A stretch of 64,000 nt of DNA. It comes from Dyadobacter alkalitolerans DSM 23607 (GTDB lineage Bacteria > Bacteroidota > Bacteroidia > Cytophagales > Spirosomataceae). The translations under genes and the position numbers were made by a program. A model generated the notes under the pieces. The model worked only from the letters and a program-made list of their open reading frames with translations. It was not told the DNA's origin and did not search any database. The stretch spans positions 248,001 through 312,000 of the forward strand of contig NZ_AUAS01000004.1 in assembly GCF_000428845.1 (NCBI RefSeq), written 5' to 3'. Of this stretch, positions 45,419-54,464 are shown piece after piece; position 1 is the stretch's first letter, and each line of letters opens with the position of its first letter.

Positions 45419-47056
45419 TTGAAACGCAGAGACTTTATACAATTGGCTGGACTCGGAACGGGAGCGTTCATGATGCCTGCTTTTGCAATGGGCAGAAATG
45501 TCTCCCCCGAAGCATTTCTTGAAAAAAGCGTAGATGTAGCCGTCAAAAAACGACTGGCTGATGCCGCGCTGAATGCTGCAAAATCCAAAGGCGCTTCCTA
45601 TGCCGACGTCAGAATCGGACGATATCTCAATCAGTTTGTGGTAACCCGTGAAGATAAAGTGCAGAACATTGTAAACACAGAATCCTACGGCGTGGGCGTT
45701 CGCGTGATTGCGAACGGATGCTGGGGGTTTGCCGCTGTTGTCGATGTAAATAATGAGGCTCAAATGGCAAAAGCCGCCGAAGATGCCGTGGCAATTGCGA
45801 AAGCGAATGCTAAGCTGATGAAAGAGCCCGTGCAACTGGCCCCGCAAAAAGGCTTTGGTGAAGTGAGCTGGAAAGCGCCGATCAAGAAAAATGCTTTCGA
45901 AGTGCCTATTAAAGAGAAGGTTGACCTGCTGCTTTCTGTAAATGATGCAGCGATGAAGAATGGTGCTAATTATGTGAATTCAGTGCTTTTTTTAGTCAAT
46001 GAACAAAAATATTTTGCTTCCACCGACGGATCCTACATTGACCAGGACGTGCACCGGATCTGGCCGATCTTCAATGTTACGGCCATTGATCCGAAAAGTG
46101 GAAAATTTGAAACCAGGAACGCATTAAGTGCACCAATGGGCATGGGTTACGATTATCTGCAAGCCAACCCATCCGACAAAATTACCGGCGTGACCACGCG
46201 CTACAACAAAGGTTACGACATGCTGGAAGATGCTACTGCGGCAGCCAAACAGGCCAAAGAAAAGTTGACAGCAAAATCGGTGGAAGCCGGCAAATATGAC
46301 CTCATTCTGGATCCGTCGCACCTCTGGCTGACCATTCACGAATCCGTCGGCCACCCGCTCGAACTGGACCGTGTGCTCGGTTATGAGGCCAATTTTGCAG
46401 GGACTTCTTTTGCAACATTGGATAAATGGAAATCCAAAAACTTCCAGTACGGCAGCAAACAAGTGAACCTGATCGCCGACAAATTACAGGAAGGATCACT
46501 GGGAGCTGTTGGCTGGGATGATGAAGGTGTTAATACAAAGAAATGGGACCTGGTGAAGGATGGTGTGTTAGTCAATTATCAGGCAATCCGCGACCAGGCG
46601 CACATTATCGGTGAGAAAGAGTCGCATGGCTGCTGCTATGCCGACAGCTGGTCTTCCGTACAATTCCAGAGAATGCCGAATGTTTCGCTGGTTGCTGGAA
46701 AAACGCCGTTATCCGTGGAGGAGATGATTAAGGATGTTAAAAAAGGCATTTACATTATTGGTGACGGCTCGTTCTCGATCGATCAGCAGCGCTATAATTT
46801 CCAGTTTGGCGGGCAGTTGTTTTATGAAATCAAGGATGGTAAGATTGTCGGGATGCTGAAAGATGTGGCTTATCAATCCAATACACAGGAGTTCTGGAAT
46901 TCTTGCGTGCAGGTTTGTGATGAAAAGGACTATCGTCTCGGCGGCTCATTCTTCGACGGCAAAGGCCAGCCTTCGCAATCCAGCGCTGTATCGCACGGAA
47001 GTTCGACAACGCGTTTTAACGGTGTTAATGTGATCAATACAGCCAGAAAAATATAA
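45419..47056 (+). CDS. tldD: TldD-family metalloprotease with Tat-type signal, copy 2
   Basis: A 545-residue paralogue of copy 1 with the same leader type (MKRRDFIQLAGLGTGAFMMP) and zinc site (LTIHESVGHPLELDR), as well as SHGCCYADSW and NTQEFWNSCVQVCDE. The start must be TTG 45419: an in-frame TAG lies at 45404 and the first in-frame ATG would cut the leader. It is separated from PmbA copy 1 by 134 bp and followed 6 bp later by PmbA copy 2. The pair arose by tandem duplication. Both copies appear catalytically complete. Confidence 0.93.
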   Translation: MKRRDFIQLAGLGTGAFMMPAFAMGRNVSPEAFLEKSVDVAVKKRLADAALNAAKSKGASYADVRIGRYLNQFVVTREDKVQNIVNTESYGVGVRVIANGCWGFAAVVDVNNEAQMAKAAEDAVAIAKANAKLMKEPVQLAPQKGFGEVSWKAPIKKNAFEVPIKEKVDLLLSVNDAAMKNGANYVNSVLFLVNEQKYFASTDGSYIDQDVHRIWPIFNVTAIDPKSGKFETRNALSAPMGMGYDYLQANPSDKITGVTTRYNKGYDMLEDATAAAKQAKEKLTAKSVEAGKYDLILDPSHLWLTIHESVGHPLELDRVLGYEANFAGTSFATLDKWKSKNFQYGSKQVNLIADKLQEGSLGAVGWDDEGVNTKKWDLVKDGVLVNYQAIRDQAHIIGEKESHGCCYADSWSSVQFQRMPNVSLVAGKTPLSVEEMIKDVKKGIYIIGDGSFSIDQQRYNFQFGGQLFYEIKDGKIVGMLKDVAYQSNTQEFWNSCVQVCDEKDYRLGGSFFDGKGQPSQSSAVSHGSSTTRFNGVNVINTARKI

Positions 47057-47062
47057 CCAGCC

Positions 47063-48400
47063 ATGTCTATCATACTATCTGAATCAGAAGCAAAGGCATT
47101 AATGCAGAAAGTGCTGGCTTACTCTAAAGCGGATGAATGCGAAATTAACCTGCTGGGAGAGGAGCGGGGCAACCTGCGTTACGCAAGGAACGAAGTGTCC
47201 ACAAGCGGATCGCTGGTCAACCAGAATTTATCCGTACAATCGGCTTTTGGCAAAAAAGTGGGTGTCGCCACCATTGATGAATTCAGCGATGAGTCGCTGG
47301 AAAAAGTGGTAAGGAGGTCTGAGGAGCTCGCTCAGCTGGCGCCCGAAAATCCTGAATATGTGAGTATTCTAGGTCCGCAGACTTATCTCAAATCATCCGG
47401 CTTTTTCGAATCAACGGCTGGCATCAATGCTGATAAGCGCGCTGATGCGGTTGCAAAAAGCCTGGAATTATCAAGAGGGAAAAACCTGACAGCAGCGGGC
47501 TTCCTGGACAACCAGAAAGGCTATTCTGCCATGATGAATTCCAAAGGATTATTTGCTTATTACCCAAGCACAAGCGTCAACTTTTCCCTCACGGTTCGCA
47601 CGCCGGATGGCACGGGTTCTGGCTACATTGCGCGAGGTTATAGTGATGTGAACAAGCTCGATACGGCTGCTGCAACGACCATAGCGATCCAGAAAGCGAT
47701 GGGTTCCATGAATGCGAAAGCATTGGAGCCGGGAAAATACACCGTCATTCTGGAACCAACGGCGGCGGCGGTTTTATTGGAGAATATATATTTCAATTTT
47801 GATGCAAGAAGCGCTGACGAAGGCCGCTCTTTTTTGAGCAAGCCAGGCGGTAAGACCAAGTTGGGGGAGAAAATAGTCGACGAGCGCGTGAACATTTACT
47901 CCGATCCCACGCATCCGGATCTGCCCGCATCGCCGTGGGCAGGAGATGGGCAGCCTTTGAACAAAATGGCCTGGATAGAAAAAGGGGTTGTCAAAAACAT
48001 GGTCTACTCGCGTTATTGGGCACAAAAAAACAATGTGAAGGCCGTTCCTTCTCCCAGTAATGTGATTATGGACGGAGGAACCGCTACTATGGAAGAGTTG
48101 ATCAAGTCAACGAAACAGGGGATTCTGGTTACAAAACTCTGGTATATCCGTGAAGTGGACCCGCAAACATTGTTACTGACCGGCCTTACGCGGGACGGCA
48201 CATTTTACATTGAAAATGGCGTCATTAAGCATCCGGTCAAAAATTTCCGTTTTAACGAAAGTCCGGTCATTATGCTGAACAACCTCGAAACATTGGGTAG
48301 ATCAGAAAGGGTCGTGAGCACGGAGTCGGATAGGAATTATATGGTTCCGCCAATGAAAATCAGGGAGTTTACTTTTTCTTCACTTTCCGACGCGGTTTGA
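47063..48400 (+). CDS. pmbA: PmbA/TldE-family protein, copy 2
   Basis: A 445-residue paralogue of 43968-45284, again without a leader peptide. It shares NLRYARNEVSTSG, NFSLTVRTPDGTGSGYIARG, ALEPGKYTVILEPTAAAVLL and TRDGTFYIENGVIKHPVKNF with copy 1, and likewise lacks a zinc motif. A short extra segment (SERVVSTESDRNYMVPP) near the C-terminus sets it apart. Its stop overlaps the TTG of the next gene (48397), so the duplication is fused into the MoxR-containing operon through this copy. Confidence 0.92.
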   Translation: MSIILSESEAKALMQKVLAYSKADECEINLLGEERGNLRYARNEVSTSGSLVNQNLSVQSAFGKKVGVATIDEFSDESLEKVVRRSEELAQLAPENPEYVSILGPQTYLKSSGFFESTAGINADKRADAVAKSLELSRGKNLTAAGFLDNQKGYSAMMNSKGLFAYYPSTSVNFSLTVRTPDGTGSGYIARGYSDVNKLDTAAATTIAIQKAMGSMNAKALEPGKYTVILEPTAAAVLLENIYFNFDARSADEGRSFLSKPGGKTKLGEKIVDERVNIYSDPTHPDLPASPWAGDGQPLNKMAWIEKGVVKNMVYSRYWAQKNNVKAVPSPSNVIMDGGTATMEELIKSTKQGILVTKLWYIREVDPQTLLLTGLTRDGTFYIENGVIKHPVKNFRFNESPVIMLNNLETLGRSERVVSTESDRNYMVPPMKIREFTFSSLSDAV

Positions 48401-49014
48401 AGCCTTTTTTCTTTACACGAATTCAATATACGTCCGGAAACTGGGACACCGACCAGCGAATGCCGTCTAATCTGCTGCATTCGCTGGTTGAATACACCAC
48501 AATTCCGATTGATGAGAAGGAAAAAGTGGTGCAATTGAATAGCAATGAAATTTTCAAAAGCCCTTTTTGCTACCTGAGCGGGCACAAGCTGGTTGAGTTT
48601 TCCACGCAGGAAAGGGATCATTTCCGTCGATATGTGCAAAATGGCGGCTTCGTTTTTGTGGACGATTGCAATCATGATATTGATGGACTTTTCGCCAAAT
48701 CGTTTGAGCAGGAAATGGAACGGACGTTTGGTCCGAAAGCCTTGCAAAAGATCTCCAATAACCATCCCATCTATTCCAGTTTTTTCAAATTTGAGGAAGG
48801 GCCGCCGACGACTTCATTCGAGTTGAATGGCTGGGGAGATGATCTTGTGCATGATTATCTCAAAGCGATTACGATCAATGGACGGATTGGTGTGTTATAT
48901 AGCAATAAAGATTACGGCTGCGAATGGGATTATGATTTTCGTAACAAGCGTTTTCTGGCAATTGACAATACACGTTTTGGTGTGAATATTGTGGTATATG
49001 CACTAAATGCATAG
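48397..49014 (+). CDS. DUF4159-family protein
   Basis: A 205-residue protein of the DUF4159 type: FTRIQYTSGNWDTDQRMPSN at the start, YLSGHKLVEFSTQERDHFRR, GGFVFVDDCNHDIDG (Rossmann-like strand of a glutamine-amidotransferase-like fold) and a C-terminal AIDNTRFGVNIVVYALNA. The start is TTG 48397, inside the PmbA stop (TTGA overlap); the first ATG (codon 22) would remove the conserved beginning. DUF4159 proteins occur next to MoxR/Bat genes across bacteria; the role is unknown. Confidence 0.85.
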   Translation: MKPFFFTRIQYTSGNWDTDQRMPSNLLHSLVEYTTIPIDEKEKVVQLNSNEIFKSPFCYLSGHKLVEFSTQERDHFRRYVQNGGFVFVDDCNHDIDGLFAKSFEQEMERTFGPKALQKISNNHPIYSSFFKFEEGPPTTSFELNGWGDDLVHDYLKAITINGRIGVLYSNKDYGCEWDYDFRNKRFLAIDNTRFGVNIVVYALNA

Positions 49015-49091
49015 CCAGTTTAGCATGATTAACACGATCATTACACTTGTCGACTTTTAACTTTTTAACAAATAAAACTGCATTCTGAGGT

Positions 49092-50078
49092 TTGGAAAAA
49101 TTGGAGTTGAGCCATTACAAAGAGCTGGTTGCCAGGCTGCCGCTTCTGAAAAAGGAAATTGCCAAAGTGATTGTTGGTCAGCAGGAAGCGATTGATGAAA
49201 TATTGATTTCCCTGCTTGCCGGAGGGCATTGCCTCTTGGAAGGCGTTCCCGGTTTGGCAAAGACATTAATGGTAAAAACCATGTCCGAAGCGCTGCATAT
49301 GAGCTTCAAAAGGATCCAATTTACGCCCGATCTGATGCCCGGAGACATTGTAGGGACCGAAATTTTGGAAGAAGATCACGAAACCGGCAAGAAATTCTTC
49401 AAATTCAACCGCGGCCCTGTGTTTGCGAATGTAGTTCTGGCCGATGAAATTAACCGGACGCCGCCTAAAACACAGGCCGCATTGCTCGAAGCCATGCAGG
49501 AAAAATCGGTGACATACGGTGGAACAAACTATGAGCTTCCGAACCCATTCCTGATCATTGCAACGCAAAACCCGATCGAGCAAGCAGGTACTTATCCATT
49601 ACCTGAGGCGCAGCTTGATCGGTTTTTGTTGTATATCAAATTAAATTATCCTAGTGAGCAGGAAGAGCTCGACGTGCTGAAAGGCACAACCGGATCGCTG
49701 AGGCCTAACATTAACCGTGTCCTGGCCGACACTGAAATCGTTGCGTTACAACAGCTGACCCGGCAAGTTCACATTAGCGACGACCTGATTACGCGGATCA
49801 ATAAGCTGGTTAGGGCAACAAGGCCCGAGGGAAGCCCATCGGATTTTGTAAGGGAATGGTGCGATTGGGGAGCGGGGCCCAGGGCCGGGCAGGCGCTCGT
49901 TCTCTGCGCAAAAGCCCGCTCGGTCCTGAACGAACGCTTCGCTGTGATTCCGGAAGATATTCAGACATTGGCTTACCCTGTATTAAGGCACAGGATCGCC
50001 ATGAATTTTCGTGCGGAGGCAGAAGGCATAACCACTGATCAGGTGATCGATCAATTGCTGCTTGCTGTAAAGAGCTGA
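49092..50078 (+). CDS. MoxR-family AAA+ ATPase
   Basis: A 328-residue AAA+ ATPase. Walker A lies in LLEGVPGLAKTLMVKT (about residues 55-63), Walker B in VVLADEINRTPPKTQAALLE, sensor 1 in FLIIATQNPIEQAGTYPLPE, and the C-terminal lid in LRHRIAMNF. The start is TTG 49092 (LEKLEL; first Met by initiation), as no in-frame ATG precedes the conserved N-terminus. MoxR proteins act as chaperones on VWA-domain partners; the DUF58 and Bat-like genes directly downstream supply such partners. Confidence 0.94.
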   Translation: MEKLELSHYKELVARLPLLKKEIAKVIVGQQEAIDEILISLLAGGHCLLEGVPGLAKTLMVKTMSEALHMSFKRIQFTPDLMPGDIVGTEILEEDHETGKKFFKFNRGPVFANVVLADEINRTPPKTQAALLEAMQEKSVTYGGTNYELPNPFLIIATQNPIEQAGTYPLPEAQLDRFLLYIKLNYPSEQEELDVLKGTTGSLRPNINRVLADTEIVALQQLTRQVHISDDLITRINKLVRATRPEGSPSDFVREWCDWGAGPRAGQALVLCAKARSVLNERFAVIPEDIQTLAYPVLRHRIAMNFRAEAEGITTDQVIDQLLLAVKS

Positions 50079-50142
50079 TATTGGTCAGTTGACGTATCCG
50101 GTTTCATTTTTTCTAATTCCAGAGACATATAACATTATTCAT

Positions 50143-51051
50143 ATGGCAGCGACCACCGGCCTGCTTGCTTCGCAGCTCATCAAGCTGAAAAATCTCCAAC
50201 TGACCGGCAAGCTGGTGAGCGAGGAGCTGATGCTTGGGATCCATGCCAGCAAGCGGTCCGGGATCGGGGTGGAGTTTGAGCAATATCGACATTACGAGCC
50301 CGGGGATGATCCCAAACGGATTGATTGGAAGCTGTTTGCGCGCACGGATAAGCATTTGATCCGCGAATCCTCGACGGAGAGCGATAAGCAGGTGCGGTTT
50401 GTGCTGGATCTTTCGGGTTCCATGAATTATGTTGAAAATGGTGTGAGCCGGTTGCAGTATGGGCAGATTTTATTGGCCTCGCTGGCATATCTCTGCTACA
50501 TTCAGAATGATCAAATGTCGCTTTACACATTGAAAGACAGCTCGATCCACACCATTTCCGCGACTGGCGCATCGTCTTCCGGTAAGCAGGCTTTCCAGAA
50601 AATTTTGGTTGGTTTAGAGAAAACTGTTGCGGGCGGAATGTGGGATAGGGAATCTAAAACGAGTCAGAAAATCAGGTTTCCTGAGTTTCAATCGAAGAAA
50701 AAGGAGCTGCTGATTTTTGTAAGTGATTTTTTACAAACACAGGATGAGTGGCTGGATATGATCCGTTCACTTGCTGGCCCTTATCGTGAAATCGTTGTAT
50801 TTCAAATCCTTGGTGATCAGGAAATGGATTTTAACCTCGAAGGTTTCTATCGTTTTAAGGATTTGGAAACGGGTAAGGAGATTGAGCTCGACGCTGGATC
50901 TGTTCGGGAAAAATTCCGTGAATCGGCTGATCGGTATTTGCATCAATTGAAGGAAGCCTTGCAGATCCCGCATGTGACCCTGGTGCGCGTGCGCATGAGC
51001 GACCCCATAGGAATGGTTTTGAAGGCTTATTTAACCAAACGGAAAGGATAA
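50143..51051 (+). CDS. DUF58/VWA-like protein partner of MoxR
   Basis: A protein of about 302 residues. I chose ATG 50143 (MAATTGLLASQL) because the frame's earlier TTG (50089) adds 18 residues with no family resemblance. The DUF58 signature is clear: EFEQYRHYEPGDDPKRIDWK, then a VWA-like domain with FVLDLSGSMNY and LLIFVSDFLQTQDEWL. It is cytosolic. Together with MoxR upstream and the BatA-like gene starting at the next base after its stop (51052), it forms the standard MoxR-VWA set. Confidence 0.92.
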   Translation: MAATTGLLASQLIKLKNLQLTGKLVSEELMLGIHASKRSGIGVEFEQYRHYEPGDDPKRIDWKLFARTDKHLIRESSTESDKQVRFVLDLSGSMNYVENGVSRLQYGQILLASLAYLCYIQNDQMSLYTLKDSSIHTISATGASSSGKQAFQKILVGLEKTVAGGMWDRESKTSQKIRFPEFQSKKKELLIFVSDFLQTQDEWLDMIRSLAGPYREIVVFQILGDQEMDFNLEGFYRFKDLETGKEIELDAGSVREKFRESADRYLHQLKEALQIPHVTLVRVRMSDPIGMVLKAYLTKRKG

Positions 51052-52176
51052 ATGGGATTTCTGAATCCATATATGCTTTGGGGAATGCTGGCGGTTGCTT
51101 TACCGGTAATTATCCATTTTTGGTATCAAAAAAAAGGCAAACAGATTGCGTGGGCGGCTTCACAATGGCTTGTCGATAAGACTTCGTTAAAGCACCGAGG
51201 CATCAGAATAGACGAAATTCCCCTGCTGTTGATTCGCTGTTTACTAGTGATTTTACTTTCAATGCTGCTGAGTGGGCCTATCTTAAACCGGTTACGCAAG
51301 GATCGGCAAAGAGAGCAAGTGCATCTGGTCCAGGCTGACCCGAAGGTGACCAATAACTTCCGTTTCGAGCTTGAAAATGCATTGCAACGGAAAGAAAAGG
51401 TCGTCCTCATTGGCGCTGATTTGAAGCCTCTGGCAGACCTAACGAACATTCCTGAGACAAAGGGCAGCTTATTATTCTTGCAGCAGAACATTAATAGCGT
51501 TGCCGGGGATAACACGCATTTGAACTTATATCTGCTTAATAATCAAAATATAAGCCGGTTACCAAAAATTTTGATTCCGGGATCTTACAAGTTATATGCA
51601 GTTAAGGATTCAGCACAGCAATCGGAGAACCCTTTGATCGGGTTCGCCCGGAATGCGGGTCACAATAACATTAATGTTTTGATCGAATATGAAAATCGGG
51701 ACGAAGCGGAGACGGTTCAGGCTGGTTTGGAAGCATTGACTGACGTTTTTGAAATTCCTTTCAGCATTGATATGGCAACCACGCTAAAAAACAAATACGA
51801 CTGGATATTTACGGATAAGCCGATTACCCTACGAAATGAGCAAACCTTGTATGTTGTTCCACAAAAAAGCATCGATAATCAGGTGTTTGATAATGTCATT
51901 GCAGTAAGTGATTCGCTGCGGTTGGCGACATCTGCAATGGTGCAGAACGGACAGTTGCCCGAGTGGCTAGGTGAAATGTTGATAACTCATTATCAGTTAG
52001 ATAAAAATCTTAGGCCTTTAAGCCAAAAGCAGTTGGAATCAGCATTTGGCAGCGTGGAACCGCTGAAAGGGCAGCATTCGGATGGTTTGTATCAATGGTT
52101 ATTGTTATTTTTTGTGCTGGTAGTCATGCTGGAACGTTGGATTTCACTCAATCACAAAACGGCACGCAATGCATGA
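51052..52176 (+). CDS. BatA-like membrane protein (aerotolerance N-terminal domain)
   Basis: A 374-residue inner-membrane protein. The N-terminus (FLNPYMLWGMLAVALPVIIH) is the BatA/aerotolerance-regulator N-terminal helix; a second helix (LLIRCLLVILLSMLLSGPIL) and a C-terminal one (LYQWLLLFFVLVVMLERW) bracket a periplasmic part without a recognisable MIDAS. Its ATG follows the DUF58 stop directly and its own stop overlaps the next start (52169) by 8 bp, so it is translationally coupled on both sides. It probably anchors the MoxR-VWA system in the membrane. Confidence 0.88.
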   Translation: MGFLNPYMLWGMLAVALPVIIHFWYQKKGKQIAWAASQWLVDKTSLKHRGIRIDEIPLLLIRCLLVILLSMLLSGPILNRLRKDRQREQVHLVQADPKVTNNFRFELENALQRKEKVVLIGADLKPLADLTNIPETKGSLLFLQQNINSVAGDNTHLNLYLLNNQNISRLPKILIPGSYKLYAVKDSAQQSENPLIGFARNAGHNNINVLIEYENRDEAETVQAGLEALTDVFEIPFSIDMATTLKNKYDWIFTDKPITLRNEQTLYVVPQKSIDNQVFDNVIAVSDSLRLATSAMVQNGQLPEWLGEMLITHYQLDKNLRPLSQKQLESAFGSVEPLKGQHSDGLYQWLLLFFVLVVMLERWISLNHKTARNA

Positions 52177-54433
52177 GTTAAGGAAACTGATCGGTTTGGT
52201 GACGAGCCAGCTGTATGCGAGCGCGATTTTGCGTTGCTTGCTGCTGGCCGGTTCCGCCTACCTTTTTGTTTCCGTTTTTGCAGGTCCGTTGCATATGCTC
52301 AGCATATTTGCTGCATTTGCGGCTTTGGGAGCCGGGATTGTTTTCACAGGGATTTATAAAAACAACAGAGAAAGGGCTATCTCACTGATCCACAACCATG
52401 TCGGTGAAACGGAATACAGCCTGCACCTCCTGGAAAAAACCGAATTGAATGTTGCAGAGCAATTGCAATTAGAGCGCATCGCGAACCGCAATTTTGATTT
52501 TCCTATCGCCAAACTCTATGACGGCCTGACCGCGTATTTCGCCCTATTCCTGTCTGCACTGGCGTTTTATTTCATTTATCCATCCATTTCATTTAATGAA
52601 AATAAAACAGGTCAAGAGCACATAACGCAACAGGAGCCGCAAAAAGCGAATGTTACTCTTGCACCCAGATACGAATCTGCCACCATCAACATTGCGCCAC
52701 CCGTCTATACAAAGTTGCCTAAGCAGCAATCCAGTAATTTGAATGTGAGTGCTGTAACCGGCTCGGCGTTAACATGGAAAGTGAAATTCACCCATTCAGA
52801 AAACCTAGTCCTTCGTCTTGCTAACAGTCAGGGTGAGGAGGTTTCTTTTCAAAGGCAGAATAGCCTTTTTACACATTCAGACAAGATTACAGGATCCGGT
52901 CTGTATGCCATTAAGGGTTATTGGAAAGATTCACTCATCTACCAATCTGATTTTTACCGGCTCGAAGCTTTGCCCGATCTTGCGCCGAAAATAGAGCCTG
53001 CATCAAAAGAATTGTATAAGTATCATTTCCTGAAAGACGCTAAAACGATTAAGGTTACGGCAAAAATTTCGGATGATTTCCGTGTCAGTCAGGCATTTAT
53101 AGTAGCCACGCTCGCACGCGGCTCCGGGGAGAATGTGAAGTTCAGGGAGGTAAAATTCCCATTAGCTCCGACAGATTTTAAAGAAGCTAATTTACAGAAG
53201 GTGATCGACCTCAATGAGCTAAACTTCACTCCGGGGGACGAACTTTACTACTATTGGGCAGCGGTTGACAACAAATCTCCCCAAGCAAATTTCAGTAAAT
53301 CAGACACTTACTTCCTGGTTTACAAAGACACTTCCCAGGTCGAGGAAGCAGAGCTGGCAACAATGGCTGTGAACATTATGCCTGAATATTTCAGAAGCCA
53401 GCGACAGATCATCATTGACACCGAAAAGTTAATTGCCAAACGTAAAAAGCTCCCTTCGAAGGAATTTGCTTCTGTTTCCAATGAGATTGGTTTCGATCAA
53501 AAAGTGCTGAGGCTGCGTTACGGGCAGTATTTGGGAGAGGAATTTGAAACCAGCATTGGCGGCGGCGGTGCACCGCCCGAAGCCGATGCAGGCAATATGC
53601 TGGATGCTTTTACGCACAAGTCGGATGGTGAGGGAGAAGCTTCGGACAGCCGGGCTTCGGACAGCCGGGCTGCGGACAGCCGGGCTGCGGACAGCCGCGC
53701 TGCGGAGCCGGAACATCAGCACGACCATGACGGGCACACGCATGAAAAAGCGCATGGGGATGGAGGAGAAAAGGATCCGCTGGCGGCATTAATGGAGCAA
53801 TATGTTCATGCGCATGACGATGCGGAGACGAACACGTTTTATGAACAATCGACGCGGAGTTTGCTGAAAATGGCTTTGGAGCAAATGTGGCAATCGGAGC
53901 TTCATTTGCGCTTGTATGAGCCGGAAAAAGCGCTTCCGTTTGAGCATAAGGCCCTTGAATTCTTAAAAACTGCTCAACAAAAGGCCCGGACGTATGTCAA
54001 AAAAAGTGGTTATGATCCGCCGCCGATCAAGGAAAAAGAGAAGCGTTTGAGCGGTGAACTGAATCAGATCAGCACCGATTTAAACGCTGAAAAGTTTTAT
54101 AAAAATAAAACCACGGCACAGCTGGCCTCAGAAGTTTCAGCTTTCCTGGATGATGAGCAGCTTAGTAGCGCGAAACAGGCCAAGTTGCGACTGTCTGGAA
54201 CTGCCTTATCGGACCGGTTGATGAAAAGCGGGCCGTTCAATGGGGGATTAGGCAACTGGGAGATGATCGGTTCACTTCAAAAACTCGTTAGTGGGACGAA
54301 GTTGTCGTTAAATGAAAAACAGCGCCTGAAAACCAGTTTGTACAAATACACCAACCATTCTGAGCAAAGCCGAAGCAATTATTCCAGCGAAAAAAAGCTG
54401 GAAGAGGCGTTTTGGCGGAAGCTGCAACAATAA
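52169..54433 (+). CDS. DUF4175-like membrane protein
   Basis: A 754-residue protein with two N-terminal membrane segments (FVSVFAGPLHMLSIFAAFAA, GAGIVFTGIY) and a third at about 130-150 (TAYFALFLSALAFYFIYPSI). The periplasmic remainder has APPVYTKLPKQ and DLAPKIEPASKELYKYHFLK, as in DUF4175-type proteins of MoxR operons, and long helical parts at the C-terminus. At about residues 490-512 four 15-bp repeats code for ASDSR/AADSR, followed by a His-rich stretch (EHQHDHDGHTHEKAHG) that might bind metal. It overlaps the BatA gene and precedes another membrane gene. Confidence 0.8.
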   Translation: MHELRKLIGLVTSQLYASAILRCLLLAGSAYLFVSVFAGPLHMLSIFAAFAALGAGIVFTGIYKNNRERAISLIHNHVGETEYSLHLLEKTELNVAEQLQLERIANRNFDFPIAKLYDGLTAYFALFLSALAFYFIYPSISFNENKTGQEHITQQEPQKANVTLAPRYESATINIAPPVYTKLPKQQSSNLNVSAVTGSALTWKVKFTHSENLVLRLANSQGEEVSFQRQNSLFTHSDKITGSGLYAIKGYWKDSLIYQSDFYRLEALPDLAPKIEPASKELYKYHFLKDAKTIKVTAKISDDFRVSQAFIVATLARGSGENVKFREVKFPLAPTDFKEANLQKVIDLNELNFTPGDELYYYWAAVDNKSPQANFSKSDTYFLVYKDTSQVEEAELATMAVNIMPEYFRSQRQIIIDTEKLIAKRKKLPSKEFASVSNEIGFDQKVLRLRYGQYLGEEFETSIGGGGAPPEADAGNMLDAFTHKSDGEGEASDSRASDSRAADSRAADSRAAEPEHQHDHDGHTHEKAHGDGGEKDPLAALMEQYVHAHDDAETNTFYEQSTRSLLKMALEQMWQSELHLRLYEPEKALPFEHKALEFLKTAQQKARTYVKKSGYDPPPIKEKEKRLSGELNQISTDLNAEKFYKNKTTAQLASEVSAFLDDEQLSSAKQAKLRLSGTALSDRLMKSGPFNGGLGNWEMIGSLQKLVSGTKLSLNEKQRLKTSLYKYTNHSEQSRSNYSSEKKLEEAFWRKLQQ
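53639..53706 (+). repeat. Four tandem 15-bp repeats inside the DUF4175-like gene
   Basis: Unit GCTTCGGACAGCCGG or GCTGCGGACAGCCGG, four copies plus half a copy, coding for ASDSR-ASDSR-AADSR-AADSR-AAE. Units are nearly identical, so the array is young and its number could vary by slippage without shifting the frame. Confidence 0.95.
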
Positions 54434-54464
54434 GGGAAAGGGCTTTTTCGCTCAATAGATACGC

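Noticed and set aside
42282..48400. The two TldD-PmbA pairs as an assembly duplication
   Set aside because: The copies differ at many positions throughout, have different spacers and different start codons, so the duplication is real and old.
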